Source of the DNA: JAVXGM01 sp036657395
GTDB taxonomy: Bacteria; Bacillota; Clostridia; Peptostreptococcales; Anaerovoracaceae
Direction: 5' to 3'
DNA length: 60,468 bases
Assembly (NCBI GenBank): GCA_036657395.1
Contig: JAVXGM010000010.1
Span: 1-60,468, forward strand
Shown: piece after piece, positions 44,473-54,677 of the stretch
How the letters are laid out: each line of letters opens with the position of its first letter
Position numbering within the stretch: position 1 is the stretch's first letter
Notes under the pieces: generated by a model
Databases searched by the model: none
What the model saw: only the letters and a program-made list of their open reading frames with translations
Told to the model about the DNA's origin: nothing
Made by a program: the position numbers and the translations under genes

Positions 44473-45318
44473 TTAAATTGTTTCTATTATTCCCTGTCCT
44501 GGTCTTTCGCCTCTTCTTAGTCTAGGTTCAATCTGTCCAAAGATAATATCTGATACATAAGACACATCTGGAACTAGGAAGTCAGGTTTTGACGCTGCTA
44601 AGTCTTCATATGTATTTGATCCGGAAGCATATAGACCAATTGTCCAACATCCTGCATTGTTACCGCAGTACATTCCTGCTGCTGTATCGTCAATCTTAAC
44701 TACTGATTCTACTGGAATAACTTTCTTTGTTAATTCGTAAGCACCTAACATACAGTCAAATACCATGAATGGCCACGGACGACCAGGTACCTTTTCTGCG
44801 TTTGTTACTACGTCAAATTTTAGTCCATATTTGTCGTCTAATAGTTTATTAAGCATTTTGGAGTCTTCTTCATAATATCCAGTGTCACATCCAACTAGGA
44901 TTCCAGCTGCCCTTAATCTATCGATACATTCCACTGCGCCTGTAATTGGTTTTGCTAAATCTTCATCAACAATATATTTTGTCATCAAAGGTCTAAATGT
45001 TGCTAAGATTTTATCAAAATCATCTTCGTTCCAAGGACGGCCATATTTTTCTTCCCACTGTGCTGATACTTCCGGAAGATTTAAAAGCATTCTCAGATGA
45101 GTTGGTTTAAAGTTGCCCATTGGCTTTCTAATTGTAGCCCACTCACATTCGATTCCATATTTAAGTAGTGCTTCATAAAAAGGCACTACTGGTGCTTTAC
45201 ATCCTCTAAGGTCATCAAGAGGCCATCTTTTTCTCAAATCTCCAGGGCCATCGCAAAATGTTCCTGCTGTGTCCAGTACAGCCAATTCAATTTTTCCTGT
45301 GTAATTTCTGTTATACAT
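44473..45318 (-). CDS. phnX: Phosphonoacetaldehyde hydrolase-like HAD enzyme
   Basis: 281 residues. PhnX splits phosphonoacetaldehyde to acetaldehyde and phosphate. The nucleophile motif is ELAVLDTAGTFCD (DxAGT as in PhnX), the Schiff-base Lys is kept in TIRKPMGNFKPTHLR, and later motifs VGCDTGYYEED, GRPWPFMVFDCMLG and VKIDDTAAGMYCGNNAG correspond to PhnX. Compared with classical PhnX, about eight extra residues lie between nucleophile and Lys (GPGDLRKRWPLDD), and the C-terminus is different, so this is a divergent subgroup. First gene of the cluster; AAGGAGG upstream. Confidence 0.8.
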   Translation of the reverse strand: MYNRNYTGKIELAVLDTAGTFCDGPGDLRKRWPLDDLRGCKAPVVPFYEALLKYGIECEWATIRKPMGNFKPTHLRMLLNLPEVSAQWEEKYGRPWNEDDFDKILATFRPLMTKYIVDEDLAKPITGAVECIDRLRAAGILVGCDTGYYEEDSKMLNKLLDDKYGLKFDVVTNAEKVPGRPWPFMVFDCMLGAYELTKKVIPVESVVKIDDTAAGMYCGNNAGCWTIGLYASGSNTYEDLAASKPDFLVPDVSYVSDIIFGQIEPRLRRGERPGQGIIETI

Positions 45319-45516
45319 CTTTCTTCCTCCTTAAAAACAATGGTATTTCCATTCAACTAACGTTTTGTGTGTAAACTTACTTTGCTTTGTTTATATTTAT
45401 ATAATAACCCCTCTAATTAAACCCCAGTTCAAGATAACCTTTAGGTTTGTTTAAGAAAGTATAAAGATTAGTTAAAGACAAAAACATAGAATAATTTTTG
45501 CTGATTTTAAAAAAAA

Positions 45517-45551
45517 ACATCCGTCCCTTTGACAATCAAAAGGTCGGATGT
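45517..45551 (-). terminator. Terminator after the second OPA transporter unit
   Basis: Hairpin ACATCCG..CCTTTGA / TCAAAAGG..CGGATGT flanked by A and T runs. It lies 30 bases after the hydantoinase remnant and separates it from phnX. Confidence 0.85.
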
Positions 45552-45580
45552 TTTTCATTTAAGTCAGTTGGTAAATAAGA

Positions 45581-45619
45581 TTATGTTCCTCCAGTATCCA
45601 TACCTAAAATAAAAGACAT
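45581..45619 (-). pseudogene. Remnant of hydantoinase/oxoprolinase gene start
   Basis: An ATG at 45619 with GGAGG 7 bases upstream encodes MSFILGMDTGGT and stops at TAA. This matches the opening of hydantoinase A/oxoprolinase proteins (xxLGIDTGGTxTD, the phosphate-1 loop of the actin-like fold). Nothing homologous follows, and a terminator comes 30 bases later, so nearly the whole gene seems deleted. The rest of the 45319-45717 gap holds the phnX promoter region and the terminator at 45517. A functional 12-residue leader peptide is the alternative. Confidence 0.5.
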
Positions 45620-45717
45620 AACATAACCTCCATAATTTCTGATAAAATCATAGTAGTCCTGTTACGTCTATTCTTCAACTCAGGCTGATTCTTTAAGAAA
45701 ACTTACACTTTTGTTTA

Positions 45718-46995
45718 CTATTCTCTCACCTCTGGCACCACAATGGTGTCTTTTTTACTGACAATCATTCCACAAATAACCATCCCTATACATAAGGCTT
45801 CTAAAACTATGAATACCGCCATAACATCCTCAAATACATTTAACGTGAGAGGCAGTATAAACCCTTCAAGACAAGCACCTAAATAAGCAAATCCATTTAA
45901 AATCCCTGCCGCTGTTCCAGATAATACTCTGCATCCTTCATCTATAGCATAAAGCCATAAAAGACCATTGATCCCATAGAGAGCAAATCCGGTAAAAAAT
46001 ATTCCCACCAATACAATTTGTGTGTTATTTATCATTGGAAATATTAGGACTAAAGTGCCACATAATGCGGCCATGGCAGTTACAATAATCCCCTTATTAT
46101 TAAAAAATTTTGTTCCAGCTACCCAGGTAATTACCAATGTTCCTACGGCCATACCAATAGGCAGTGTTAGGTTCGAAAAGTTATCATTAAGTATGTTTAT
46201 CTGCCCTTCTCCTGCATAATACATAGGAATCCAGTTTAGAAGACCATATCTGCATATGCTAGAGAGAATTGCAATGCCACACCACCATAAAAATTTCTTT
46301 TGCTTGAAAAAATATCCCCAACTAGGCTTATCTTTCATTTTTCTCTTTATGAAGGCATCTTCTCGCTTCCTTTGCTTATGATTTTTTTCTGCGTATGGCT
46401 TCAAGCCCTTTTCTTCAGGCCGCTCTACTGCTACCATACCAAAAATATAAGCGAATGCCATAAGAATACATATAGGAAAAATAAAATTTAGACGCCATTC
46501 CATTTCAGGCCAAACTGCAAGAAAAAGTAAGGGTACCAAATATGACGTAGCATGAGATATCCCAGAGAAAAAGTTGACGATTCCAATGCCCTTGCCTCGT
46601 TCTCCTTCTTGCCACCAATGAGCCAACATGCTAATTCCACCTATCCAAATCATGCTCTGAAAAAATCCATTTACTACTGTTGCAATCCAAATAGCAATCC
46701 AATTTTCCATTAAAGACACTGAAAAATTTACCATAATAGATACGGATACCCCTAGTAAAATAACTTTTTTAGCGCCATATTTATCTGCAAAATGCCCATT
46801 AAAAAAGCTACCTATAGCGTAGCTAGCAAACAAGCTTAAAGTTATTATGTTTTGTTGAGCTACTGTCATTCCTAGCTCCATAGCAAAGTTCCCAATGAGA
46901 TTATTAACATTAAATCTGCCTAAGTACACCAAATTATACATTAGTGCAAAGGATATGAGTGTAATCCATTTGTATTTCGTAAAACGTGATCCCAT
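45718..46995 (-). CDS. OPA-family MFS transporter, second copy
   Basis: About 425 residues from ATG 46995 (GGGGAG 7 bases upstream; the frame opens 17 codons earlier). About 12 membrane helices. LVYLGRFNVNNLIGNFAMEL and AHWWQEGERGKGIGIVNF parallel the OPA signature of its neighbour at 43048-44385. It is a separate unit, with its own terminator beyond a hydantoinase remnant. The substrate may be a second phosphonate or a hydantoin-related compound. Confidence 0.75.
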   Translation of the reverse strand: MGSRFTKYKWITLISFALMYNLVYLGRFNVNNLIGNFAMELGMTVAQQNIITLSLFASYAIGSFFNGHFADKYGAKKVILLGVSVSIMVNFSVSLMENWIAIWIATVVNGFFQSMIWIGGISMLAHWWQEGERGKGIGIVNFFSGISHATSYLVPLLFLAVWPEMEWRLNFIFPICILMAFAYIFGMVAVERPEEKGLKPYAEKNHKQRKREDAFIKRKMKDKPSWGYFFKQKKFLWWCGIAILSSICRYGLLNWIPMYYAGEGQINILNDNFSNLTLPIGMAVGTLVITWVAGTKFFNNKGIIVTAMAALCGTLVLIFPMINNTQIVLVGIFFTGFALYGINGLLWLYAIDEGCRVLSGTAAGILNGFAYLGACLEGFILPLTLNVFEDVMAVFIVLEALCIGMVICGMIVSKKDTIVVPEVRE

Positions 46996-47101
46996 GAAGA
47001 TTCTCCCCGTATGATTGTTTACCTTACTATTTACAATTCTCTTCAATTAATCTATCATAAACGCATAGATGTTTCAATTTATATTATTTTAGGAGAAGGA
47101 T

Positions 47102-48907
47102 ATGTATCTACTTCCTGGGTATTCTATGCTCTCAGCTACAGCAACTACCCTGATGCTGAGCATTGTGTTTTTAATATTGTCCCAACAAAGCAAGAAAAAC
47201 TATATGCGTTACTGGGGGATTTCTTGGCTTATTTATTCTGCCATGTTTCTTTTGGATTTTTTGAATCTCCAAACTGATGTAAGTAACACTTTTTACCTTA
47301 TGATAAGGCAATGGATCGCTTTAGCTGGCTGCCATGTATTCTTTATAGGAACCCATCATTTTTTTCAAATCAAACCGCCAAAGTACATATTTTGGTCCAC
47401 TATAGCCTCGGGTACACTTATATGCCTATACGATAGTACTCCATTTGTTTATACTATGTCTTTGATTCCAAATATTATATACTGCTCTGGGCTTTTGATT
47501 TTTTCCGGTTGTATGTTTATTTCCTATTCTTGGACGCAAAATCTGCCAGAAAAGATTCTTTCTGGCTTTTTCATTATCCTTTGGGGGATTTTTATTAATC
47601 ATTTTGGATTTGCTATTGGCCATGCAGATTTAGCTATTTTCACCTACTTCATCGGTATATTTACCGTGAATATTTTGATTCTTTTCTTAATGATTATTTA
47701 CTTTAAGAAAACCAGATTTCTTGATACTAAGCAAGCATATCGATTTAGACTATTAGTGGAAAATTCTGCGGATATTATGTTTCTCTATGATTATAAGAAG
47801 GCTTCTTTTGAATATGTTAGCCCTGGAATCTATGCCTTGATTGGAGTTTCTGCGGATCAGCTGTATGAACTCCCTGAAAGATTCTTTGATAAGGTAAGCA
47901 CTCCTGAGCTATATAAGGAAACCTTATCCATATTTTCTAGGCCGATCTATAAGCCTAGTGACGGCTTGCTTTGTTTGGATAATAATACTACTGGAGAAGT
48001 TTATCGTTGGTCTGAAATCCATTATCTACCCATTACAGATTCCACTGGTACAGTAGTTTCCGTTGAGGGGATACTCCGGGACATAACCAAGAGCAAACAG
48101 CTAGAGGATGATTTAGCCGAGTCAGAAATGGCAAAAAAGGAGCTTTTGGAAAATATTTCTCATGAAATTAAAACTCCAGTCACGCTAATTCAAGGCTATA
48201 CGGAAAGCTTGTTGAACAAGGTAGTTCCTGCGGACTCTTCTGATACTTATTTAAAGATGATATGCAGCAAGGCTAAAATGCTTACAAATCTTGTAGACGA
48301 TTTAGCTAAGGTGACCCAGGTGACTTCCCAAAATCTAGAATATAAGTTTTATGAAGAAAATGCCTTGGGCATCTTTAAGGATTTGATAATGCAATGTGAG
48401 TTTCAAATTGCACAAATGGGACAAAAGCCTGTGATTTCCTATGATATACCTGATGATATTGTTTTGGTTGTAGATCCTTATCGTATCCAGCAAGTGATAT
48501 CCAATCTAATAAATAATTCAGTGCACCACACTCCTGAAGGTAATGAAATTGCTGTTTCATGTCACATAGTAGCTAATAAAAATGGAAAGACGGATCTTGA
48601 AAAAATGGATCCTTCGACTATTCCAGAAGGCGAGTTGATTTTCACTGTTAGCGACAATGGACATGGTATTCCAGAGAATGAATTGCCTCACATTTTTGAA
48701 AGACGTTACAGTGGTGGCAGCCATATAGATCCTTCTATTGAGCATCACCCAGGGATACGGTCTACCTTTTCTGCTTCCCCATCTCGCTCTGGATTAGGCC
48801 TGTTCATTTCCATGCAGATTATACAGCAGCATTCTGGGCGGATATGGGCTGCCAACAATAAAAAAGGCGGCGCTGAAGTTTCCTTTGCGCTGCCTTTTTA
48901 TAAATAG
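47102..48907 (+). CDS. Sensor histidine kinase with 7-TM input and PAS domain
   Basis: 601 residues. About seven N-terminal membrane helices (residues 1-210) form the input domain, then a PAS domain (YRFRLLVENSADIMFLYDYK, with VEGILRDITKSKQLE at its end), a HisKA domain with the phospho-His in NISHEIKTPVTLIQG, and a HATPase domain (QQVISNLINNSVHHTPEGNE, SDNGHGIPENELPHIFERRY, SGLGLFISMQII). No regulator follows; 41064-41777 is a candidate partner. Its last codons contain an intrinsic terminator. It is divergent from the OPA transporter, whose start is 106 bases away. Confidence 0.9.
   Translation: MYLLPGYSMLSATATTLMLSIVFLILSQQSKKNYMRYWGISWLIYSAMFLLDFLNLQTDVSNTFYLMIRQWIALAGCHVFFIGTHHFFQIKPPKYIFWSTIASGTLICLYDSTPFVYTMSLIPNIIYCSGLLIFSGCMFISYSWTQNLPEKILSGFFIILWGIFINHFGFAIGHADLAIFTYFIGIFTVNILILFLMIIYFKKTRFLDTKQAYRFRLLVENSADIMFLYDYKKASFEYVSPGIYALIGVSADQLYELPERFFDKVSTPELYKETLSIFSRPIYKPSDGLLCLDNNTTGEVYRWSEIHYLPITDSTGTVVSVEGILRDITKSKQLEDDLAESEMAKKELLENISHEIKTPVTLIQGYTESLLNKVVPADSSDTYLKMICSKAKMLTNLVDDLAKVTQVTSQNLEYKFYEENALGIFKDLIMQCEFQIAQMGQKPVISYDIPDDIVLVVDPYRIQQVISNLINNSVHHTPEGNEIAVSCHIVANKNGKTDLEKMDPSTIPEGELIFTVSDNGHGIPENELPHIFERRYSGGSHIDPSIEHHPGIRSTFSASPSRSGLGLFISMQIIQQHSGRIWAANNKKGGAEVSFALPFYK
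48861..48899. terminator. Terminator embedded in the kinase 3' coding end
   Basis: AAAAAGGCGGCGC / GCGCTGCCTTTTT, a 13-pair stem (one G-U) with a 13-base loop, lies entirely inside the last codons of the kinase. A and T runs on both sides allow termination in both directions, so it can also serve the convergent surface-protein gene that ends at 48919. Confidence 0.78.
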
Positions 48908-48918
48908 TCTTATTTGTT

Positions 48919-51900
48919 TTATTTTCTATGTCTCTTTCTTAACCACAGGCCTGCCATTAGTAGGACCGCTGCTAGCAATGCTATTCCTGCATAAAGTGGT
49001 GTTTTATTATCATCACCAGTTTTTACACTACCGTCTGTGTTATCTGTCTTAGTGTTATTCTGATCTTTGTCGCCCTTTTCAACCATATATTCCTCAGTGT
49101 ATTGGTTTTCAAGTTGGAATTCCACTGGATTGCTGTCTGCAATTGTTACTGCCTCATTAATAAGTACGCTGGCAAATCCTCTATCCTGAGCGTCACTATC
49201 AGTTAAAGCCTTTCCTGATTTATCAGTTTCTGCCAAGTAGTACTTTCCATATGCAAGGCCAGTGAAAGAAATTGATGCTGTGGATCCGCCTTTCATTTTA
49301 ATGGCTTTTACGTCAGTAAGCCTATTCTTGTGTGCTGCATCTGTAAACAGTGCTGCATAGAAGATATCATCGGACTTATATGCCTTTCCATTAAAGGTTG
49401 TGGTCTTTTCCACTTTAACCTTACCGTCGTACAAGAACTCTTCATCATCCTCAAACTTATTTGTAATTGTAACTTTTCCATCTAGACTATCTGCCGTAAT
49501 GTCAACGAGAGCATTATCTATGTTCATGTCACATCCTAGTTGAGCCATGGAATCTTTAATAGGGTTGCCTTCTGCGTCTGTTTCGGCAATATAGTAAGAT
49601 TTAAGGTCAAGCTCTGTAAAGTCTACTGTAGCTTTTCCCTTCCCGTTCATTGCAAGTGCTTTTACATCACTTACACGGTCCGTACACTTTTCATCGGAGA
49701 ATAAAGCCGTATAGAAGATCAAATCTGTGTCAGCCAGTTTGCCATTAAGTGTAACTGCCTTTGTCACTTCAATAGATCCTTTTAGGAAGTACTCTTCTGA
49801 ATAGAATACATTAGTAATTTTTGAGCTACCAGTAAGGCTGTCTTTATTTATTGTCACTACCTTGTTTTCATAGCTAATGTCATGTGCTCCAACCTGCCTG
49901 ATTGGATCTGTAATTGCTTCACCGTCTTTTGTAGTTTCGGCCACATAATATGTGCCTAAAGGCAAAGATCCAAAATTAGCCGTAGTAGACTGATTGCCCT
50001 TCATTTCCAAGGTAACTAAGGTTCCACCCACCATGTTCTTACATTCAGCGTCTTTAAACAATGCTGCGTAGAATGTTTTATCACTTCCCGTTGCTACATC
50101 ATCTAATGTTACTTCCTTAGTAACGCTAATGGTTCCCTTTAAGGTGTTTGCTATAGTATATGTTGGCGCTGTTTTATCTAGGGTAATTCCATCAATCGTT
50201 ACAGAGTTTCCCTTTCCTACAACTACAACTTTGGTCCCAGTTGTATTTTGATAATTAGTAGGAACTTTGGTTTCCCTCAAGTAGTAAGTTCCCTGTTTGA
50301 TATTTTCAAACTTATGAATTCCTGGGCTTTGTGAATCTATAGTTCCAACCTGCTCCAAGCTACTGGAATTACATTCTTTATCTCTGTACAAGGTGAATTC
50401 TGCGCCCTCAAGCATGGCTCCAGTATTGGATGCTACTTTCTTAATATCAAACCTTCCTACAGTGTAGGATTTGTTAATAATCTTTCCTTCCCCAATTAGA
50501 TTTCCTCTAGTTAGGGTAATGGTTTTATTGTTATAAGCGATTTCATCTGCTCCAACTTGCGCCACTGAGTCAGTAATTACCTTACCGTCTTTAGTAGTTT
50601 CTGCTATATGATAGGTATTTATAGGTAAGCCTTCAAATATAGCAGTAGCATATTTGCCTCCGTTCATTGCAAGGGCTTTTGTCTCGCCTATTTGATTTGT
50701 GCAATTTTCATCGCTAAACAATGATACGTAAAATGTCTTATCGCTTGTCACCAGCTCATCATCTAATGTTACTTCTTTTGTTACTTTAATACTTCCTGCT
50801 AGTGTATTTTTCACTGTATACGTCATTGTATCTGTTGGCAATATAGCCCCATCAATAGTTACTTTTCCTGTGCTGTCTAGCACTACAGTTCTAACTTTTT
50901 CTTCGTTATAATATCCACTTGGTGCTTTTGTTTCCTTCAGGTAATAAGTTCCTGCTTCAAGTCCATTGAAGGTATGAATTCCACCTTGTGCTACGCCTAC
51001 TTTAACCTGATTTTTACAGTCCTTGTCTCTGTATAGTGTAAATTCTGCTCCAGATAAAATCTCCTGTGTGTCGTCGGCTATTTTCTGAATATGAAAATTC
51101 TGTTTCTCATTGGTTACGTTAAATTCTTTACCCATATTGTAGGTATCTACATTGCTAATTGGATTCTTTTTACCTGATAATTGGAATGTAATGCTTTTGT
51201 TGCCCTTTACATATCCTTCAGGTGCTGATTTTTCCACAAGAATGTATTTTTCGCCACTTTCAAGGTAATATGCTTTTCCACCAAATGTTAAATTATTACT
51301 ACCTAAAATGCCTTGGCCAAAGGCAGCTTTTCCATTGGCATCTGTAGTCTGGGTGCCTAAAAGGTTTTCCTCTGATACAGTATCTTTATACAGTTCAAAT
51401 ACAGCTCCTGGCAACAATGTCTCGATATTTTCCTGGTCATGTTTTGAAACACTGATTGCCGCTTTTTCTCCGCCAGCTCCTGCACTAGAACTCTGTTTTT
51501 TAATAACTACTTCCTTTTCTACATTATCCTCTGAAATATCTGTTCCAACAAGTAATTTGGCAGTATTCTTATACGTTATCGTTTCACCAACTTTTCCTAT
51601 TACTGTTGCATCATAGGTAATCTTATATGCGTTTCCATCAGCTTTTGGGATAGTTATTTTTAGAAGATTCTCTTTTTCACCCACATTCACATTATGGCTA
51701 ACTATATATTCATTCTTGTTTAATGCTTTGCCATTCTTTGTAATTACTATAGAATTTAAGTCTAAATCCAAGTTCGTGCTATATTTATCTTCAATAACAT
51801 AGTCAGCTATTGCTCCTCCTGGAGAAATCGTAGCTTTGTTTGCGTTTACTGAAATTGCAAATGATGCCTTGTATCTATTTGCTAAAGTAGGAAGACTTGT

Positions 51901-54428
51901 TATTCCTTTAGTTATAAATTTGTTGTTCACCGAAATTTCCTTGTTTGCAGTAAACCAATCTTTATCTCCTGTGGACACTACAGCCCTGTTCTTGAATTTA
52001 ACAACATTCTCCTGTTCAGAAAAGATCCCATCTTTCACTTTAGTTTGATAGGTCAGGGTATATGTTTTATTTGGCAAACCCTTTCCTAAATTAAACTCAT
52101 ACTGGGTTGGGGACTTTTCAATTACACTGCTATCTTCAAGGGCAGTAGTTTTACTATTCACTTCAACCGTTGGTCTATATGATTTATCAAAACTCTGGTT
52201 GTCAGAGAATGTATCTAACATTTTTATGTCCTGATTATTTAAATCAGCTTGGTTAGTATTTACCTTTACTTTCCACAGAATAGTACCTTTGGTAGCATCG
52301 TATTGTCCAGCCTTATCTCCTGTCATACTAGGGCTTGCCAATACCTCTTCCCAGTCTTCCGCTGATTTAGTACCATAGTTAAGTTTAGCCCAGTTTTTTC
52401 TCTTCCCATTATCCTCACCTGTAAGCTTGGTATAATATCTAATGGTAATAGTATATAAACTCTTTGATCCTGCAATACTTGATTTTTCTCTGTCGGCAGT
52501 ATCTCCAAAGTATATGCTAAATTCTTTATTGCTTTTCTGCACTAAGGTCTTTGGACCATCGTATCCATCTATAGTGATCTCATCCTTATTAGCTGAATAA
52601 TCATTGCCTGAAACCAGCTTAAGAGGATTTGCAAACTCGTTACTCTTAGATGCCGTGTCGATCCAGTCTAAAAATTCAACATTATCCAAGCCCTCTTTAG
52701 GCACTCTAATTTGGCTGTACCATTTGATATACCAGTCTTCTCCATCCTGCACCATACCCCCATTTTTCTTTTCTAAAGCCCTTTGCCCCGAAGCCCTGTA
52801 GAACTCATCCACTACATATTTAATATCGCTCTCTTCATTACTTAGTTCCACATGATTGTTGAACTTAAGATCACCTATCTGTGCTATAGGCAAGTTAGTT
52901 TTGTACTTAAAAGTAAATGCACTTTTTCCTGAGTTCTCCGGAATAGTGTAACTCCAACTATTGTCTGTACTTGAAATATCAGCCCATTCTGGGGAATCAA
53001 TATTTACTCCATTTTTTTGAATAATGATTGGGCTTTTTTTATCAATTACTAGTCCCTCTTCCATAGTGTCCGTTACTTTATACTTACTGTAATCAAAACA
53101 TTTATCCTTGTTTACTGTTACAGTCCATACAATCTGATTACCAGATACTTCTTTAACCTTTGCTAGTCTTTGGAAATTTATTTTAGTACTCTTATTCACT
53201 TCCTGTGTTTCGCTATTTTCACTAGTAACCTGAGCTTTATTGTTTACTGTTAACGATGGCTCAACGCTATACGTTTTAAATAACTGTGCCAAAGCTTCAT
53301 CTGTGACTTTACCATCATATGTGATCATATATACTTCGCCTGATGGAATATCCCCTGTAATAGCAATTTTCCAAGCGCCATCTGCAAATGTTTTTGTAAA
53401 TGGTACAGCTTCACCAGCTTTGTTTGTAACCCTAATTGAATCTCCTACTGTCGCTACCCTTCTGCCATCTAAAGGTTTTTCTGAATCCATTGTATCTGTT
53501 ATCACCACGCCTTTTGCAGTGTAATCCGTTATAACCTTAACAGAATACCCTATTGTCTGAGTTTCATAATTATATGGAGTGGTAATATCTTTAGTCACTA
53601 CCAGCTTTGCTTTGTCTGTAAAGGTAACATCAATTGCCACGCCCTGACTAAATTCAAGCGGATCTGATCCGCCCCCAGAAATAAACTCTTTTGAAAAGCT
53701 ACCAGAAAAAGCAAGAAATGCTTCAATATTGGCATATTGTTCTACAAATTCATCGTCAAGGTCTACTGTAATTAGCCCTGCTGCATCAATAGAATACGTT
53801 CCTATCTGCCTCTGTGTATTTACATCCTTTATTGGTGAGCTTGTTACAGCATTGAATCCTGTAATTTGCTCTGTTGGAATTTGATATGTCATAATCCCAT
53901 CCTGTGGGAATTGTCTTGCATTGTCTCCATTGGCAATTTCTGAAAAGTATAAGCTAAAATCGAAGGATCCATACGGGTTTAGCTTATCTCCACCCTCTGG
54001 ATTGTATGGTTTGCCATCAGAAGTAATAATTTCTGCTTTTTCCAAATAATCCTTTATCAAAGTGGATGAATTCTCTGCAGGTTCATTTTCTCCTAATGCA
54101 GGTGGTTCTTCACCTTTTGACGCAGGTGGTTCTTCACCTTTTGNNNNNNNNNNNNNNNNNNNNNNNNNNNNNNNNNNNNNNNNNNNNNNNNNNNNNNNNN
54201 NNNNNNNNNNNNNNNNNNNNNNNNNNNNNNNNNNNNNNNNNNNGCAGGTGGTTCTTCACCTTTTGACGCAGGTGGTTCTTCACCTTTTGTGTTTTTAGTT
54301 GTTGATTCAACTTTTGATTTCTGTTCAGGTGTGGTCACATCACTTTCCGCATATGCTGTGAATCCTGAAAATACTGAACCTATCATTAGTATACATATTG
54401 CTAATGCAACACCTCTGTTTTTCTTCAT
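48919..54428 (-). CDS. Giant sortase-anchored surface protein with SpaA/Cna-B-like repeats
   Basis: One gene interrupted by a 100-N gap. It starts at 54428 (AGGAGG upstream) with a signal peptide (GVALAICILMIGSVFSGFTA), then repeats of GEEPPASK that enter the gap and leave it in frame, joining the long frame that reads IKDYLEKAEII. About 850 residues of adhesin-type beta domains follow (e.g. IVWTVTVNKDKCFDYSKYKV). Then come three SpaA/prealbumin-like domains (ETLLPGAVFELYKD, EILSGAEFTLYRDKDC, AMLEGAEFTLYRDKEC) and four related repeats beginning GSIKVTKEVTLDD, GTISVTKEVTLDD, GSIEVTKAVTLNG and GKVKVEKTTTFNG. The end is a sortase-type signal, SVKTGDD, a helix (LYAGIALLAAVLLMAGLWL) and RKRHRK. 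A fimbrial or adhesive role is inferred; no sortase gene is in the window. Confidence 0.85.
54098..54289 (-). repeat. 24-bp tandem repeat encoding GEEPPASK, containing assembly gap
   Basis: Unit GCGTCAAAAGGTGAAGAACC plus ACCT on the minus strand, two copies visible on each side of the gap. The gap was most likely created because the assembler could not span identical repeats. Confidence 0.9.
54144..54243. other. Assembly gap, 100 N
   Basis: Exactly 100 N, a conventional placeholder for unknown length. The flanking repeats predict a true length of 24k+2 bases; 100 would break the reading frame. Confidence 0.97.
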
Positions 54429-54476
54429 TGGCTTCCTCCTGTTTAGTTTCTAAGTATAACTGTTCGTTCGGCTGAT

Positions 54477-54511
54477 AGTTATATTTCATATAACTTACTT
54501 ACTACGTAGTA
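54477..54511. promoter_or_regulatory. Two palindromes upstream of the giant surface protein
   Basis: AGTTATAT-TTC-ATATAACT (54477-54495) and the perfect 12-bp TACTACGTAGTA (54500-54511) lie 49 to 83 bases before the start codon, in the expected promoter area. They look like operator sites; the binding protein is unknown. Confidence 0.4.
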
Positions 54512-54556
54512 TAGTTGATTGACGTTACATCTCAGTTACATAAACGGTCTGAAATA

Positions 54557-54613
54557 AAAAAATCCCCTTTCCAGCCTAAAGGTACAACCTTTTTGCTGGA
54601 AAGGGGATTTTTT
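54557..54613 (-). terminator. Strong terminator after the His/Cys-repeat surface protein gene
   Basis: AATCCCCTTTCCAGC / GCTGGAAAGGGGATT stem, extended by AAAGGT / ACCTTT in the loop region, with A and T runs at both sides. It insulates the giant surface protein gene from its upstream neighbour. Confidence 0.9.
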
Positions 54614-54677
54614 CATAGTTAAGAATGCCTCTTAACTGTAAACGCATAACATGGAAAACTACCAAAATACTTTTTCT

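Noticed and set aside
54098..54289. Short tandem repeat considered as a CRISPR array
   Set aside because: Units are directly adjacent without spacers and encode GEEPPASK in frame.
54093..54428. Separate short gene with the signal peptide only
   Set aside because: The apparent separate frame arises from translating across 100 placeholder N; the repeats on both sides show one continuous gene.
54557..54613. Considered as an inverted repeat of an insertion sequence
   Set aside because: A and T runs around a GC-rich stem and its position after a stop codon fit an intrinsic terminator; no transposase is near.
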